Numbered from the stretch's first letter, positions 51,958-60,280 are shown. The stretch is DNA of 64,000 nucleotides from Blautia schinkii DSM 10518 (GCA_000702025.1 JNKJ01000006.1:112803-176802), one strand, 5' to 3'. Program-made: numbers and translations. Notes: generated from the sequence alone by a model not told the origin.

Positions 51958-53092
51958 AAATAAAACCAGTCATGAAGATGACTATTTACTTTTTAAAAAC
52001 AGATTGTCCGTTAAAATATTGCTTATGATGGTATATTCCATTCTGATTATTGCGGGTGTTTATCTGTTTATCTTAAAAGATAATTTTGCAAATGTCGTGG
52101 TAGCCATTTTAGACAGCTTTATCTATCATGATCGGGATGAGGCGGTAGCTGTTTATCTGAGAACCTTTAAGGCGTATGAGATATGGCTTTTCCTGATAGC
52201 GGTTATGGGCGTGTTTTTTATGATCTTCCGCCGTTATCTGGACAGTATTTCAAAATATTTTAAGGAGATCAACCGGGGGATCGATACTTTGGTGAATGAG
52301 GATGCCAACGATATTGGGCTGCCTCCGGAGTTGGCTTCGACTGAAAGGAAAATCAATTCCATACGGCATACCCTGACGAAACGGAAAACGGACGCTGAGC
52401 TTGCAGAGCAAAGGAAAAACGACCTTGTCATGTATCTGGCCCATGACCTGAAGACCCCGCTTTCATCGGTCATAGGATATTTGAACCTGTTAAGGGATGA
52501 GAATCAGATATCCGAGGAACTCAGGGAAAAATATCTGTCCATATCATTGGATAAGGCTGAGCGTCTGGAAGAACTGATCAATGAGTTTTTTGAAATTACG
52601 AGGTTTAATCTTTCAAACATCACGCTTGTGTACAGCAAAATCAATCTGACGATGATGCTGGAACAGCTGGGGCATGAGTTTAAGCCGATGCTGGCCGGGA
52701 AAAATCTGAAATGTGAATTTGATGTTCAGCCGGACATGATGCTGTCCTGCGATGCCAACAAGCTGCAGCGGGTGTTCGATAATGTGCTGAGAAATGCCGT
52801 CAGCTACTGCTATGAGAATACCACCATTCGGGTGAAAGCCAGGCAGACCGAAGACCATGTGCTCATCAAAATCATAAACGAAGGGGATACGATTCCTGGG
52901 GAGAGATTGGAAAGAATCTTTGAGCAGTTTTACCGCCTGGATGTATCTCGAAGCTCAAGTACCGGCGGGGCCGGTCTGGGGCTTGCCATTGCAAAAGAGA
53001 TTGTGGAACTGCACCATGGACAGATCACTGCCCACAGCGAAAATGGTATCACCAGTTTTGAGGTTACATTGCCCGTCGTAGGAAATTCGTAA
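51947..53092 (+). CDS. vanS: VanS-type sensor histidine kinase
   Basis: 381 residues, TTG start with GGGGAGTGGG upstream, overlapping vanR. Two membrane helices (about 22-44 and 78-95) enclose a short external loop of about 33 residues. A HAMP-like linker, HisKA with His166 (YLAHDLKTPLSSV) and a full HATPase (NVLRNAVSYC, FEQFYRLD, GGAGLGLAIAK) follow. No frameshift or missing motif is seen, unlike some VanD strains with impaired kinase. The signal is glycopeptide or wall damage. Confidence 0.9.
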   Translation: MKNRNKTSHEDDYLLFKNRLSVKILLMMVYSILIIAGVYLFILKDNFANVVVAILDSFIYHDRDEAVAVYLRTFKAYEIWLFLIAVMGVFFMIFRRYLDSISKYFKEINRGIDTLVNEDANDIGLPPELASTERKINSIRHTLTKRKTDAELAEQRKNDLVMYLAHDLKTPLSSVIGYLNLLRDENQISEELREKYLSISLDKAERLEELINEFFEITRFNLSNITLVYSKINLTMMLEQLGHEFKPMLAGKNLKCEFDVQPDMMLSCDANKLQRVFDNVLRNAVSYCYENTTIRVKARQTEDHVLIKIINEGDTIPGERLERIFEQFYRLDVSRSSSTGGAGLGLAIAKEIVELHHGQITAHSENGITSFEVTLPVVGNS

Positions 53093-53098
53093 GAAATT
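53076..53098 (+). promoter_or_regulatory. Phased VanR-like boxes before vanY
   Basis: TCGTAGGAAATT (53076-53087) and TCGTAAGAAATT (53087-53098) are near-identical with an 11-bp period. They match the 12-mer element known from van promoters bound by phosphorylated VanR. They lie at the vanS stop codon, upstream of the vanY leader. A -10 element could not be placed with confidence. Confidence 0.65.
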
Positions 53099-53141
53099 CC
53101 GAGATAAACCGTGTGTTATCCATAAAAGAACGCGAAAACAT

Positions 53142-53189
53142 AAATCGCTCTATTCTGATATGCTTTATATCAGGAGGGGCGATTTTTTT
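53142..53189 (+). terminator. Terminator-like hairpin in the vanY leader
   Basis: AAATCGC (53142-53148) pairs with GCGATTT (53179-53185), enclosing a second perfect hairpin CTGATAT-GCTTT-ATATCAG, and is followed by TTTTTT. It is placed between the VanR-like boxes and the vanY start. Confidence 0.65.
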
Positions 53190-53213
53190 GCTTTCAGAAA
53201 GGAGTTCAGGGTA

Positions 53214-54284
53214 ATGATGGAATATCAAAACAATAATGGAAACTATGACAAAAGGAATCGTAGAAAAGCCAAAAAAAGAAAATTGCTTTTTTACAGGGCT
53301 GCATGTGTCATACTTTGTTTGCTCATTGTTTCTGTAATCTTTGGAGTTGTGCATTTTTTAGGGGAGAGTAAAGATCCCGGCCTTTTATCCAAAGAAAACA
53401 CAAAAACAGACAAGAACTATTCGTGGCTTACCGACGATCAGAATGAGGCAGTACCCTCAGTTCCAGAGCCAGCCATATCCGACCAGGCTAACAAAATTTC
53501 GGTAAATATCACAGCGGCAAACGCCATTGTAATGAATAAAGACACAAATGAGGTATTGTACCAGAAAAAAAGCACAGCCAAAATTGCGCCGGCCAGCACT
53601 GCTAAGATGATTATGGCTTTGACAGCACTTGACTATTGTTCCCCGGAGGATGAAATGAAAGTAGGTGCGGAGATTGAAATGATTCAAAGCGATTCGTCAA
53701 CCGCATGGCTTATGAAGGGTGATACACTGACTGTCAGACAGCTCCTGATTGCCCTGCTGCTTCCGTCCGGCAATGATGCAGCCTATACCCTTGCAGTCAA
53801 TACCGGAAAGGCCATTGCAGGTGATAACAGCCTGACCAATCAGCAAGCGATTGAAGTATTCATGGATAAGGTAAATGAAAAAGCCGTGGCCCTTGGCGCC
53901 ACAAACTCGAAATTTGTAGCTCCGGATGGATATGATGCCGAAGGGCAGTATACTACAGCTTACGACCTTGCTATCATTGCAAAAGCATGTTTGGACAATC
54001 CTATCATTTCGGAGATTGTAGCGAGTTATTCATCCTATGAAAAATGGCCAAATGGAAGAGAGGTCACTTACAGCAATTCCAATGAGCTTCTCGATCCGAA
54101 CAGTCCATATTACCGTCCGGAAGTTATCGGTTTGAAAACAGGAACCAGCAGCCTTGGCGGCGCATGTATTGTTTCTGCAGCGGTGATGGACGGAGAAACC
54201 TATATCTGTGTAGTTATGGGCTCTACAAAGGAAAGCAGGTTTCAGGACAGTGTTGATATTTTAGATAAAATCAAAGCCCAGTAA
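53214..54284 (+). CDS. vanY: VanY(D)-type D,D-carboxypeptidase of the PBP/DacA family
   Basis: 356 residues from ATG 53214 (AAAGGAG upstream; the frame is open before it but crosses the hairpin). A short basic cytoplasmic start and one membrane helix (27-50) precede a penicillin-binding domain: SxxK at Ser128-Lys131 (PASTAKMI), SxN in LPSGNDAAY and KTG in GLKTGTSSLGG. It removes the terminal D-Ala from pentapeptides. As in vanD operons it is a serine (penicillin-sensitive) enzyme, not the zinc VanY of vanA. Confidence 0.88.
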   Translation: MMEYQNNNGNYDKRNRRKAKKRKLLFYRAACVILCLLIVSVIFGVVHFLGESKDPGLLSKENTKTDKNYSWLTDDQNEAVPSVPEPAISDQANKISVNITAANAIVMNKDTNEVLYQKKSTAKIAPASTAKMIMALTALDYCSPEDEMKVGAEIEMIQSDSSTAWLMKGDTLTVRQLLIALLLPSGNDAAYTLAVNTGKAIAGDNSLTNQQAIEVFMDKVNEKAVALGATNSKFVAPDGYDAEGQYTTAYDLAIIAKACLDNPIISEIVASYSSYEKWPNGREVTYSNSNELLDPNSPYYRPEVIGLKTGTSSLGGACIVSAAVMDGETYICVVMGSTKESRFQDSVDILDKIKAQ

Positions 54285-54303
54285 CGAGATAAGGAGGAAA
54301 TGA

Positions 54304-55275
54304 ATGGAGAAAATAATAGACATAACTGTTTTTGGCTGCGAGCCAGACGAAATGGAGGTTTTTCAAAAGATTTCTTATGAACTTGGTGTTACAGCCACAC
54401 TCATAAAAGATTCTATATCAGAAAGCAATGCTGGATTAGCTGCTGGATGCCGGTGTGTAAGCGTAAGCCATAAAGCGGAGCTATCAGAACCGATTCTTCT
54501 TGCACTAAAAAATGCAGGAGTAAAATATATCAGTACCCGGAGCATTGGTTTTAACCATATTGATATACAGGCGGCTGGGTTACTGGGTATGGTTGTTGGC
54601 ACAGTAGAATACTCGCCGGGAAGTGTGGCCGATTATACCGTCATGCTGATGCTTATGCTGATGCGCGGCACAAAGTCGATTCTGCGTGAAACCCAGAGGC
54701 AGAATTATTGCCTGAATGACCTGCGCGGAAAAGAACTGCGGGATATGACCGTGGGTGTGTTAGGAACTGGGCGAATCGGACAGGCAGTCATGGAGCGCCT
54801 GGAGGGATTCGGTTGTAAGGTATTGGCGTATGACCGAAATCAAAAAGCAGGAGCAGACTATGTTTCGTTTCATGAACTGCTGAAAAAAAGTGACATTGTT
54901 ACACTGCATATCCCGTTGGCGGAGGATACCCGCCATATGATTGGCTATGAAGAGCTGGAAATGATGAAGGAGGAGGCGCTTCTGATCAATACAGGGCGGG
55001 GCGCTTTAGTGGATACCGCAGCATTGGTAGAAGCATTAAAAGGACAGAAAATCGGCGGCGCCGCCCTGGATGTTTTGGAAGGCGAAGAAGGTATCTTTTA
55101 CCATGACTGCACCCAAAGAAGGATAGAACATCCTTTCCTGTCGGTCCTGCAGGGAATGCCGAATGTCATTGTTACGCCGCACACAGCCTATCACACGGAA
55201 CGGGTGTTGGTTGACACGGTCAGAAATACCATTAGAAATTGTTTGAATTTTGAAAGGAGTCTGGGAAATGTTTAG
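54304..55275 (+). CDS. vanH: VanH-type D-lactate dehydrogenase
   Basis: 323 residues, RBS AAGGAGG. The NAD-binding motif VGVLGTGRIGQAV lies near 152, the catalytic Arg region NTGRGALVD near 228 and catalytic His in VTPHTAYHTERV near 295. It reduces pyruvate to D-lactate for the ligase. Its last 8 bp overlap vanD. Confidence 0.92.
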   Translation: MEKIIDITVFGCEPDEMEVFQKISYELGVTATLIKDSISESNAGLAAGCRCVSVSHKAELSEPILLALKNAGVKYISTRSIGFNHIDIQAAGLLGMVVGTVEYSPGSVADYTVMLMLMLMRGTKSILRETQRQNYCLNDLRGKELRDMTVGVLGTGRIGQAVMERLEGFGCKVLAYDRNQKAGADYVSFHELLKKSDIVTLHIPLAEDTRHMIGYEELEMMKEEALLINTGRGALVDTAALVEALKGQKIGGAALDVLEGEEGIFYHDCTQRRIEHPFLSVLQGMPNVIVTPHTAYHTERVLVDTVRNTIRNCLNFERSLGNV

Positions 55276-56299
55276 AATTAAAGTTGCAGTTCTGTTTGGG
55301 GGCTGTTCAGAGGAACATAATGTTTCGATAAAATCTGCGATGGAGATTGCCGCAAACATAGATACAAAAAAGTATCAGCCTTATTATATTGGAATCACAA
55401 AATCCGGCGTTTGGAAAATGTGTGAAAAACCTTGTTTGGAGTGGGAACAATATGCGGGGGATCCAGTTGTTTTTTCGCCGGACAGAAGTACGCATGGTCT
55501 GCTGATACAAAAAGACAAAGGGTATGAAATCCGGCCTGTGGATGTGGTATTACCGATGATTCATGGCAAGTTTGGCGAAGATGGATCCATACAAGGCTTG
55601 CTTGAATTGTCAGGCATTCCGTATGTGGGATGTGATATTCAAAGCTCCGTGATCTGCATGGATAAGGCACTTGCATATACCGTTGTGAAAAATGCGGGTA
55701 TCACTGTGCCTGGGTTCCTGATCCTTCAGGAGGGGGATCGCCTGGAAACGGAGGATTTCGTATATCCCGTTTTTGTAAAGCCTGCCCGTTCCGGCTCATC
55801 CTTTGGCGTAAACAAGGTATGCAAGGCAGAAGAACTGCAGGCAGCAATCGAAGATGCAAGAAAATACGACAGCAAGATTTTGATTGAAGAGGCCGTTACC
55901 GGGAGTGAGGTGGGCTGCGCCATACTGGGAAACGGAAATGATCTCATGGCTGGCGAGGTGGATCAGATTGAGCTGAGACACGGCTTTTTTAAGATTCATC
56001 AGGAAGCACAGCCGGAGAAAGGATCTGAAAATGCAGTCATCCGAGTTCCAGCCGCCTTACCGGATGAGGTAAGAGAACAGATTCAGGAAACGGCAATGAA
56101 GATTTACCGGATACTTGGCTGCAGAGGATTGGCCCGCATTGACCTGTTTTTGCGGGAGGACGGCTGCATTGTGCTGAATGAAGTGAATACCATGCCTGGT
56201 TTTACTTCGTATAGCCGCTATCCTCGTATGATGACAACAGCCGGCTTTACGCTTTCTGAAATACTGGATCGCTTGATTGAACTTTCACTTAGGAGGTAA
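55268..56299 (+). CDS. vanD: VanD-type D-Ala-D-Lac ligase
   Basis: 343 residues from ATG 55268 (AGGAG upstream). ATP-grasp ligase: N-terminal CSEEHNVSIKSA, the ATP/omega-loop region GEVDQIELRHGFFKIHQE and the metal/product site NEVNTMPGFTSYSRYPRMM. The KIHQE loop with the following conserved stretch is typical of D-Lac rather than D-Ala enzymes. Overall wording (IAANIDTKKYQPYYIGITKSGVWKMCEKPC) and gene order point to VanD over VanA/VanB; exact subtype cannot be settled here. It makes the D-Ala-D-Lac ending that lowers vancomycin binding. Confidence 0.9.
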   Translation: MFRIKVAVLFGGCSEEHNVSIKSAMEIAANIDTKKYQPYYIGITKSGVWKMCEKPCLEWEQYAGDPVVFSPDRSTHGLLIQKDKGYEIRPVDVVLPMIHGKFGEDGSIQGLLELSGIPYVGCDIQSSVICMDKALAYTVVKNAGITVPGFLILQEGDRLETEDFVYPVFVKPARSGSSFGVNKVCKAEELQAAIEDARKYDSKILIEEAVTGSEVGCAILGNGNDLMAGEVDQIELRHGFFKIHQEAQPEKGSENAVIRVPAALPDEVREQIQETAMKIYRILGCRGLARIDLFLREDGCIVLNEVNTMPGFTSYSRYPRMMTTAGFTLSEILDRLIELSLRR

Positions 56300-56304
56300 C
56301 TGTC

Positions 56305-56913
56305 ATGAAAAAGAATTTTGCTTTTTTAGATGAAATGATTCCCGGAATCCGATGGGATGCCAAATATGCCACATGGGACAATTTCACCGGGAAACCGGTA
56401 GACGGATACATGGTAAACCGTGTTATGGGAACGAAGGAGCTGGGGGTTGCTTTGCGTAAGGCTCAGAAGATGGCGGAGAAACTGGGATATGGTTTGCTCT
56501 TATGGGACGGCTATCGCCCCCAGTGCGCAGTGGATTGTTTTCTGAATTGGGCTTCCCAACCGGAAGACAATCTGACGAAAAAGCGTTACTATCCAAATAT
56601 CAAAAGGAATGAGATGGTTGCGAAGGGGTACGTGGCCTCACAATCCAGCCACAGCCGTGGAAGTACGGTTGACCTTACGATTTTTCATTTGAATAGCGGT
56701 ATGCTTGTTCCTATGGGCGGAGATTTTGACTTTATGGATGAGCGGTCACACCATGCCGCCAGCGGTCTGAGCGAAGAGGAATCAAAAAACCGGCAGTGCT
56801 TGCGTTATATCATGGAGAGCAGCGGATTTGAAGCCTATCGTTATGAATGGTGGCATTACGTCTTGACGGACGAGCCATACCCGGATACATATTTTGATTT
56901 TTGCATTGCATGA
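56305..56913 (+). CDS. vanX: VanX-type D-Ala-D-Ala dipeptidase
   Basis: 202 residues, RBS AGGAGGT. The zinc site SSHSRGSTVDLTIF (His116/Asp123-type) and EWWHYVLTDEPYP are intact, as are WDGYRPQ and MGGDFDFMDERSH. It destroys D-Ala-D-Ala so that only D-Ala-D-Lac enters the wall. Last gene of the van operon. Confidence 0.93.
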   Translation: MKKNFAFLDEMIPGIRWDAKYATWDNFTGKPVDGYMVNRVMGTKELGVALRKAQKMAEKLGYGLLLWDGYRPQCAVDCFLNWASQPEDNLTKKRYYPNIKRNEMVAKGYVASQSSHSRGSTVDLTIFHLNSGMLVPMGGDFDFMDERSHHAASGLSEEESKNRQCLRYIMESSGFEAYRYEWWHYVLTDEPYPDTYFDFCIA

Positions 56914-56928
56914 TGAATTTGCTCAGAT

Positions 56929-56951
56929 GCCCCGTCAGCGTGCTGCGGGGC
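56929..56951 (+). terminator. Hairpin after vanX
   Basis: GCCCCGTCAGC pairs with GCTGCGGGGC almost perfectly around GT. Only GATTAACTT follows, so termination may be partial. Confidence 0.5.
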
Positions 56952-57022
56952 GATTAACTTGGCAAAACAGGTTCCGATCTACTGTACCACAAATAGGGGG
57001 AGCTGTTTGTTATTACAGAAAC

Positions 57023-57052
57023 TTGACATTCGATGTCTTATTTCGGTAAAAT
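57023..57052 (+). promoter_or_regulatory. Promoter with palindrome before the WYL regulator
   Basis: -35 TTGACA (57023-57028), 18 bp, -10 TAAAAT (57047-57052). The palindrome GACAT-TCG-ATGTC (57025-57037) overlaps the -35. This suits autorepression by the YafY-type protein encoded next. Confidence 0.7.
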
Positions 57053-57072
57053 AGACAGAGGAGGTGCCTTGA

Positions 57073-57984
57073 ATGAAAAGCAACAGAATGTTCGGTATAT
57101 TATGTATTTTATTGGAGCGGGAAAAAATAACGGCACAGGAGCTGGCGGAGTATTTTGAGGTCTCTGTGCGCACGATCCATAGGGATTTGTTGGATTTGTC
57201 CAGTGCAGGGTTCCCAGTGACTACACAGCAGGGCATTGGCGGCGGCATATCTTTGCTGCCAAACTTTAAATACAGCAAATCAATCCTGAATAAGGAGGAC
57301 ATAGATTTAATTGTATCCGGCATACAGGGGTTTGCAAGCATTGATGAGAGTTCAAAAATAAAGACACTGCTTGCGAAGCTGCGTCTTGGGCAGGAAGATA
57401 AGCTACTGCTGGAGAATGATATCATCATTGATTTCACATCCTGGAACCATAAGAATACGACCATTGAAAAAATCAAAATCATCCGTTCTGCGATTGCCTC
57501 TCGGCGCCTGTTGGAATTGGAGTATTACAGCAACAAAGGATACTCCAAAAGAACCGTGGAACCCTATAAGCTCATTTTTAAGGAAGAATACTGGTATCTT
57601 TTCGCCTACTGCACACAAAGGCAGGATTTCCGTGTTTTTAAGCTCAACAGAATATCGAAGCTAGCGCTTTGTGAGCAAACATATACGGAGCGGACAGATT
57701 ATGAAATCCCGGTATTGCAGAGCGTATTTTCAAATGGCGTGGGGCAATTGGTTACAGTCAGGATGGATAAATCCTATGAGTTTCTGGCGATTGATTTCTT
57801 TGGCCAGAGCAATATCCGGGAAGAAAATAATTCTCTTTACATTTCCTTTTATACGGAATACCCGGAGTGGATCGTAAGCACTTTTGCAAGCTTGGGAGAT
57901 AAAGCGGAAATTATAGAGCCAAAGACGCTGCGGGATGATATCAAGGCATTTTTAGAGCAGGCCAGAAAACAATATGATAAATGA
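57073..57984 (+). CDS. YafY-type HTH/WYL-domain transcriptional regulator
   Basis: 303 residues, RBS GAGGAGGTG. A helix-turn-helix (5-55, LLEREKITAQELAEYFEVSVRTIHRDLLDLSSAGFPV) is followed by a WYL domain (about 137-215: RLLELEYYSNKGYSKRTVEPYKLIFKEEYWYLFAYC), which usually binds a small nucleic acid or nucleotide ligand, and a C-terminal WCX extension. Own promoter with palindrome. Located between vanX and the TetR gene; target genes unknown. Confidence 0.85.
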   Translation: MKSNRMFGILCILLEREKITAQELAEYFEVSVRTIHRDLLDLSSAGFPVTTQQGIGGGISLLPNFKYSKSILNKEDIDLIVSGIQGFASIDESSKIKTLLAKLRLGQEDKLLLENDIIIDFTSWNHKNTTIEKIKIIRSAIASRRLLELEYYSNKGYSKRTVEPYKLIFKEEYWYLFAYCTQRQDFRVFKLNRISKLALCEQTYTERTDYEIPVLQSVFSNGVGQLVTVRMDKSYEFLAIDFFGQSNIREENNSLYISFYTEYPEWIVSTFASLGDKAEIIEPKTLRDDIKAFLEQARKQYDK

Positions 57985-58048
57985 GAACCAGCGATTCTCA
58001 CTTTTACGATAGGAAATGCTTTGCACAGATTGGCTCATAAAAATCCTC

Positions 58049-58107
58049 TTGACAAGTAAACGAGCGTTTACTATAATATCAAAAAGAAGAGGTAAACGAT
58101 TGTTTAC
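58049..58107 (+). promoter_or_regulatory. TetR promoter with two operators
   Basis: -35 TTGACA (58049-58054), 17 bp, -10 TATAAT (58072-58077). The operator GTAAACGAGCGTTTAC (58056-58071) fills the spacer exactly, and GTAAACGATTGTTTAC (58092-58107) lies after the -10. They share the half-site GTAAACGA/TTTAC. Double-site TetR autorepression is expected. Confidence 0.8.
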
Positions 58108-58126
58108 ATTGTAGGAGGTACATAGA

Positions 58127-58768
58127 ATGACTGATACAAAGGAAAAAATATTGGCCGTTGCATTGCAATTATTTGCAAAAGACGGATATGAAGCAGTTTC
58201 CGTCAGTAAAATAGCAGAAAAATTGGGAATTACGAAAGGGGCGCTGTATAAGCATTATGAAAATAAGAAGGATATTTTCAACAGTATTGTCGCGCGTATG
58301 TCACAATCGGATCATGAAATAGCACGGAAATATGGTGTGCCAGAAGATGTATTTGATTGTGCACCAGAACAATATGAAAAAATCGGATTGAAAAATCTTA
58401 AAAATTTTGCCGTTTCACAATATAGGTTTTGGACTTCAAATGAATTTGCCGCTGATTATCGTAAGATGCTCACATTAGAGCAGTATCGTAATCCAGAATC
58501 AAACAAGTTGTATCAGGATAGCCTTGTGCGTGGGCCTGTTCTTTATTTAAAAGATATTTTTCGTGAGATGATTAGATGTGGTGTGTTAAAGGAGAATGAC
58601 CCATACCAACTTGCAATAGAATTTTTCTCCCCGCTTTTTTTACTTATCAATATGTCAGATGAAAATGAATCTTATGTGGATATTGAAAAACGGCTAATAA
58701 AGCATATTGATTTTTTTATAGAATCTCACACAAAGGAAAGGGAAAACAAAAATGAAATATATTCGTAG
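58127..58768 (+). CDS. TetR/AcrR family transcriptional regulator
   Basis: 213 residues, RBS AGGAGGT. The N-terminal helix-turn-helix (TKEKILAVALQLFAKDGYEAVSVSKIAEKLGITKGALYKHYENKKDIF) is standard. The C-terminal ligand domain has no recognised inducer site. It starts downstream of two 16-bp operators. It overlaps a methyltransferase gene by 17 bp, its likely target. Confidence 0.87.
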   Translation: MTDTKEKILAVALQLFAKDGYEAVSVSKIAEKLGITKGALYKHYENKKDIFNSIVARMSQSDHEIARKYGVPEDVFDCAPEQYEKIGLKNLKNFAVSQYRFWTSNEFAADYRKMLTLEQYRNPESNKLYQDSLVRGPVLYLKDIFREMIRCGVLKENDPYQLAIEFFSPLFLLINMSDENESYVDIEKRLIKHIDFFIESHTKERENKNEIYS

Positions 58769-59468
58769 TCAAAAATATAACATTCCTGAATTACAGGCTA
58801 AAATTATGGGGCCAAATCCGATCAAACTGGAGGAGGAACTTTTACTTCATTGCAAAATCCCCCAAAACTCCATAGTATGTGATCTTGGCAGCGGTCAGGG
58901 GCTGACTTCCCTCTTTCTTGTAAAAGAGTATGGGTTTACTGTGTATGCCACGGATTTGTGGAGCGATCCGGAAGATAATCGAAAATTCTTTTGCAAAATG
59001 GGGCTGTCCGATGAGCAGATTATTCCGGTTAAGGCAGATGCCACGGCACTTCCGTTTGAGGAAGAATTTTTCGATGCAATCATCAGTACGGATTCCTATA
59101 ATTATTTTGGGCGAGATCCTAAATTCCTTGACGATAAATTGCTCCCATATCTTAAACATGGTGGCTATATTTATATTGCCATTCCCGGAATGAAAAAAGA
59201 TTGTCATAGTAATCTGCCACCAGAATTACTTCTCTCATGGACGCCGGATCAGCTTGATTATATGCACGATATAATGTATTGGGAAAATATTATCCGCCAC
59301 TGCAAAGGGGCCAGGGTAATTTCTATTCATGAGATGGAAAGTAATGAGGAAGTATGGAACGACTGGCTAAAGCAAGAAAACGAGTATGCAATCAGTGACC
59401 GTAAAGCTATGGAGGCTGGCGGAGGTAAATATTTGAATTTTATTTCTATTGTTCTTCAAAGATTATAG
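58752..59468 (+). CDS. SAM-dependent methyltransferase (class I)
   Basis: 238 residues. The SAM-binding motif I VCDLGSGQGLTSLFLVKE is near 40, then YATDLW (motif II) and DAIISTDSYNYFG (motif IV). The substrate domain is not distinctive. It is co-transcribed with the TetR regulator. Small-molecule methylation is likely but not named. Confidence 0.82.
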   Translation: MKYIRSQKYNIPELQAKIMGPNPIKLEEELLLHCKIPQNSIVCDLGSGQGLTSLFLVKEYGFTVYATDLWSDPEDNRKFFCKMGLSDEQIIPVKADATALPFEEEFFDAIISTDSYNYFGRDPKFLDDKLLPYLKHGGYIYIAIPGMKKDCHSNLPPELLLSWTPDQLDYMHDIMYWENIIRHCKGARVISIHEMESNEEVWNDWLKQENEYAISDRKAMEAGGGKYLNFISIVLQRL

Positions 59469-59733
59469 TCAATAAAATCAAGCAACGGACAAGTTTGATT
59501 ATGAAGAAGCCGGATGCTGCCTGATTTTTCACCGAGAAGAGTCATGTGCTTTTTTATGATTCGGAACAGTATTTTAAGTATATAAGGTCAGTGCGAAAAG
59601 GGTAGGGGCATAAAGCCCGGGCAAGGCTTCATTGCACAAAAAAGATATGAAATATGACAGACTGTTGTCATATTTATGGTTTATCATAGATTGTTGAAGG
59701 ATGGAGGGTTGTAAAAGAAACGGAGGTGATACC
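59469..59733. other. Intergenic region with inverted repeat
   Basis: 265 bp without a gene. The perfect 10-bp inverted repeat AAATATGACA/TGTCATATTT (59650-59675, loop GACTGT) may be an operator or hairpin for the downstream regulator gene. A TTG and ATG near 59701 read into the regulator but their RBS is poor. No other structure seen. Confidence 0.5.
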
Positions 59734-60240
59734 ATTGGGAAATTAGCTGTATTGGAAATATCTGAGCCGGGAGATAAAATCGGAGAGAAGCTGCTTATGC
59801 TGTTGGATGCAAGACAGCGGCAGGAGTTAGTAAACTATCTTCTTGGCAAAGAAAAGCAGAATGGCGGTTCAGCTGATATTCTGTGTATCAGCTCCGGAGC
59901 TTATGAGCTGTTGACAGAGAATGAAGGTATCTTCACAGAGATTCATATGGGTGACTTATACTTTTGCCTGGAGCAGCGGTTGGTACGGGTGGACAGGCAA
60001 GTGGTCGAACTGACGGCGAAAGAATTTGATATTCTTGCCCTGCTGATCACGCATCCCCAGCGGGTGTTCACCTACGAGCTGATCATGGAGCTGGTCTGGG
60101 ATGAGGATGCTGCCTGTTACTCACGCAAAGCGGTAAGCAACCATGTGAGCAATCTGCGGAAAAAATTGAAGATAACACCGGACAGCCTGGAATATATCAA
60201 AAATATTGTCGGTGTCGGTTATAAATTTGAAATACCATAA
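59734..60240 (+). CDS. Winged-helix regulator lacking a receiver, copy 2
   Basis: 168 residues, paralogue of the protein at 50683 (same GDKIGEKLLMLL N-terminus, same PhoB-type winged helix ending KNIVGVGYKFEIP). It has no receiver. GGAGG (59722-59726) sits 7 bp before an in-frame ATT and 8 bp before TTG-GGA-AAT-TAG (59735-59746) in another frame. So it is either started at a rare ATT codon, a -1 shift after TTG on GGGAAAT, or an upstream ATG (59701) with a poor RBS. Confidence 0.6.
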   Translation: MGKLAVLEISEPGDKIGEKLLMLLDARQRQELVNYLLGKEKQNGGSADILCISSGAYELLTENEGIFTEIHMGDLYFCLEQRLVRVDRQVVELTAKEFDILALLITHPQRVFTYELIMELVWDEDAACYSRKAVSNHVSNLRKKLKITPDSLEYIKNIVGVGYKFEIP

Positions 60241-60243
60241 CAA

Positions 60244-60280
60244 AGATCACAAGGATTTTACTTCCCTTGTGGTCTTGTTT
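60244..60280 (+). terminator. Intrinsic terminator
   Basis: AGATCACAAGG (60244-60254) pairs with CCTTGTGGTCT (60265-60275), then TGTTTTG. It ends the copy 2 regulator transcript. Confidence 0.75.

Noticed and set aside
53160..53213. N-terminal extension of VanY upstream of ATG 53214
   Set aside because: The open frame crosses the terminator-like hairpin and has no RBS; ATG 53214 has AAAGGAG.
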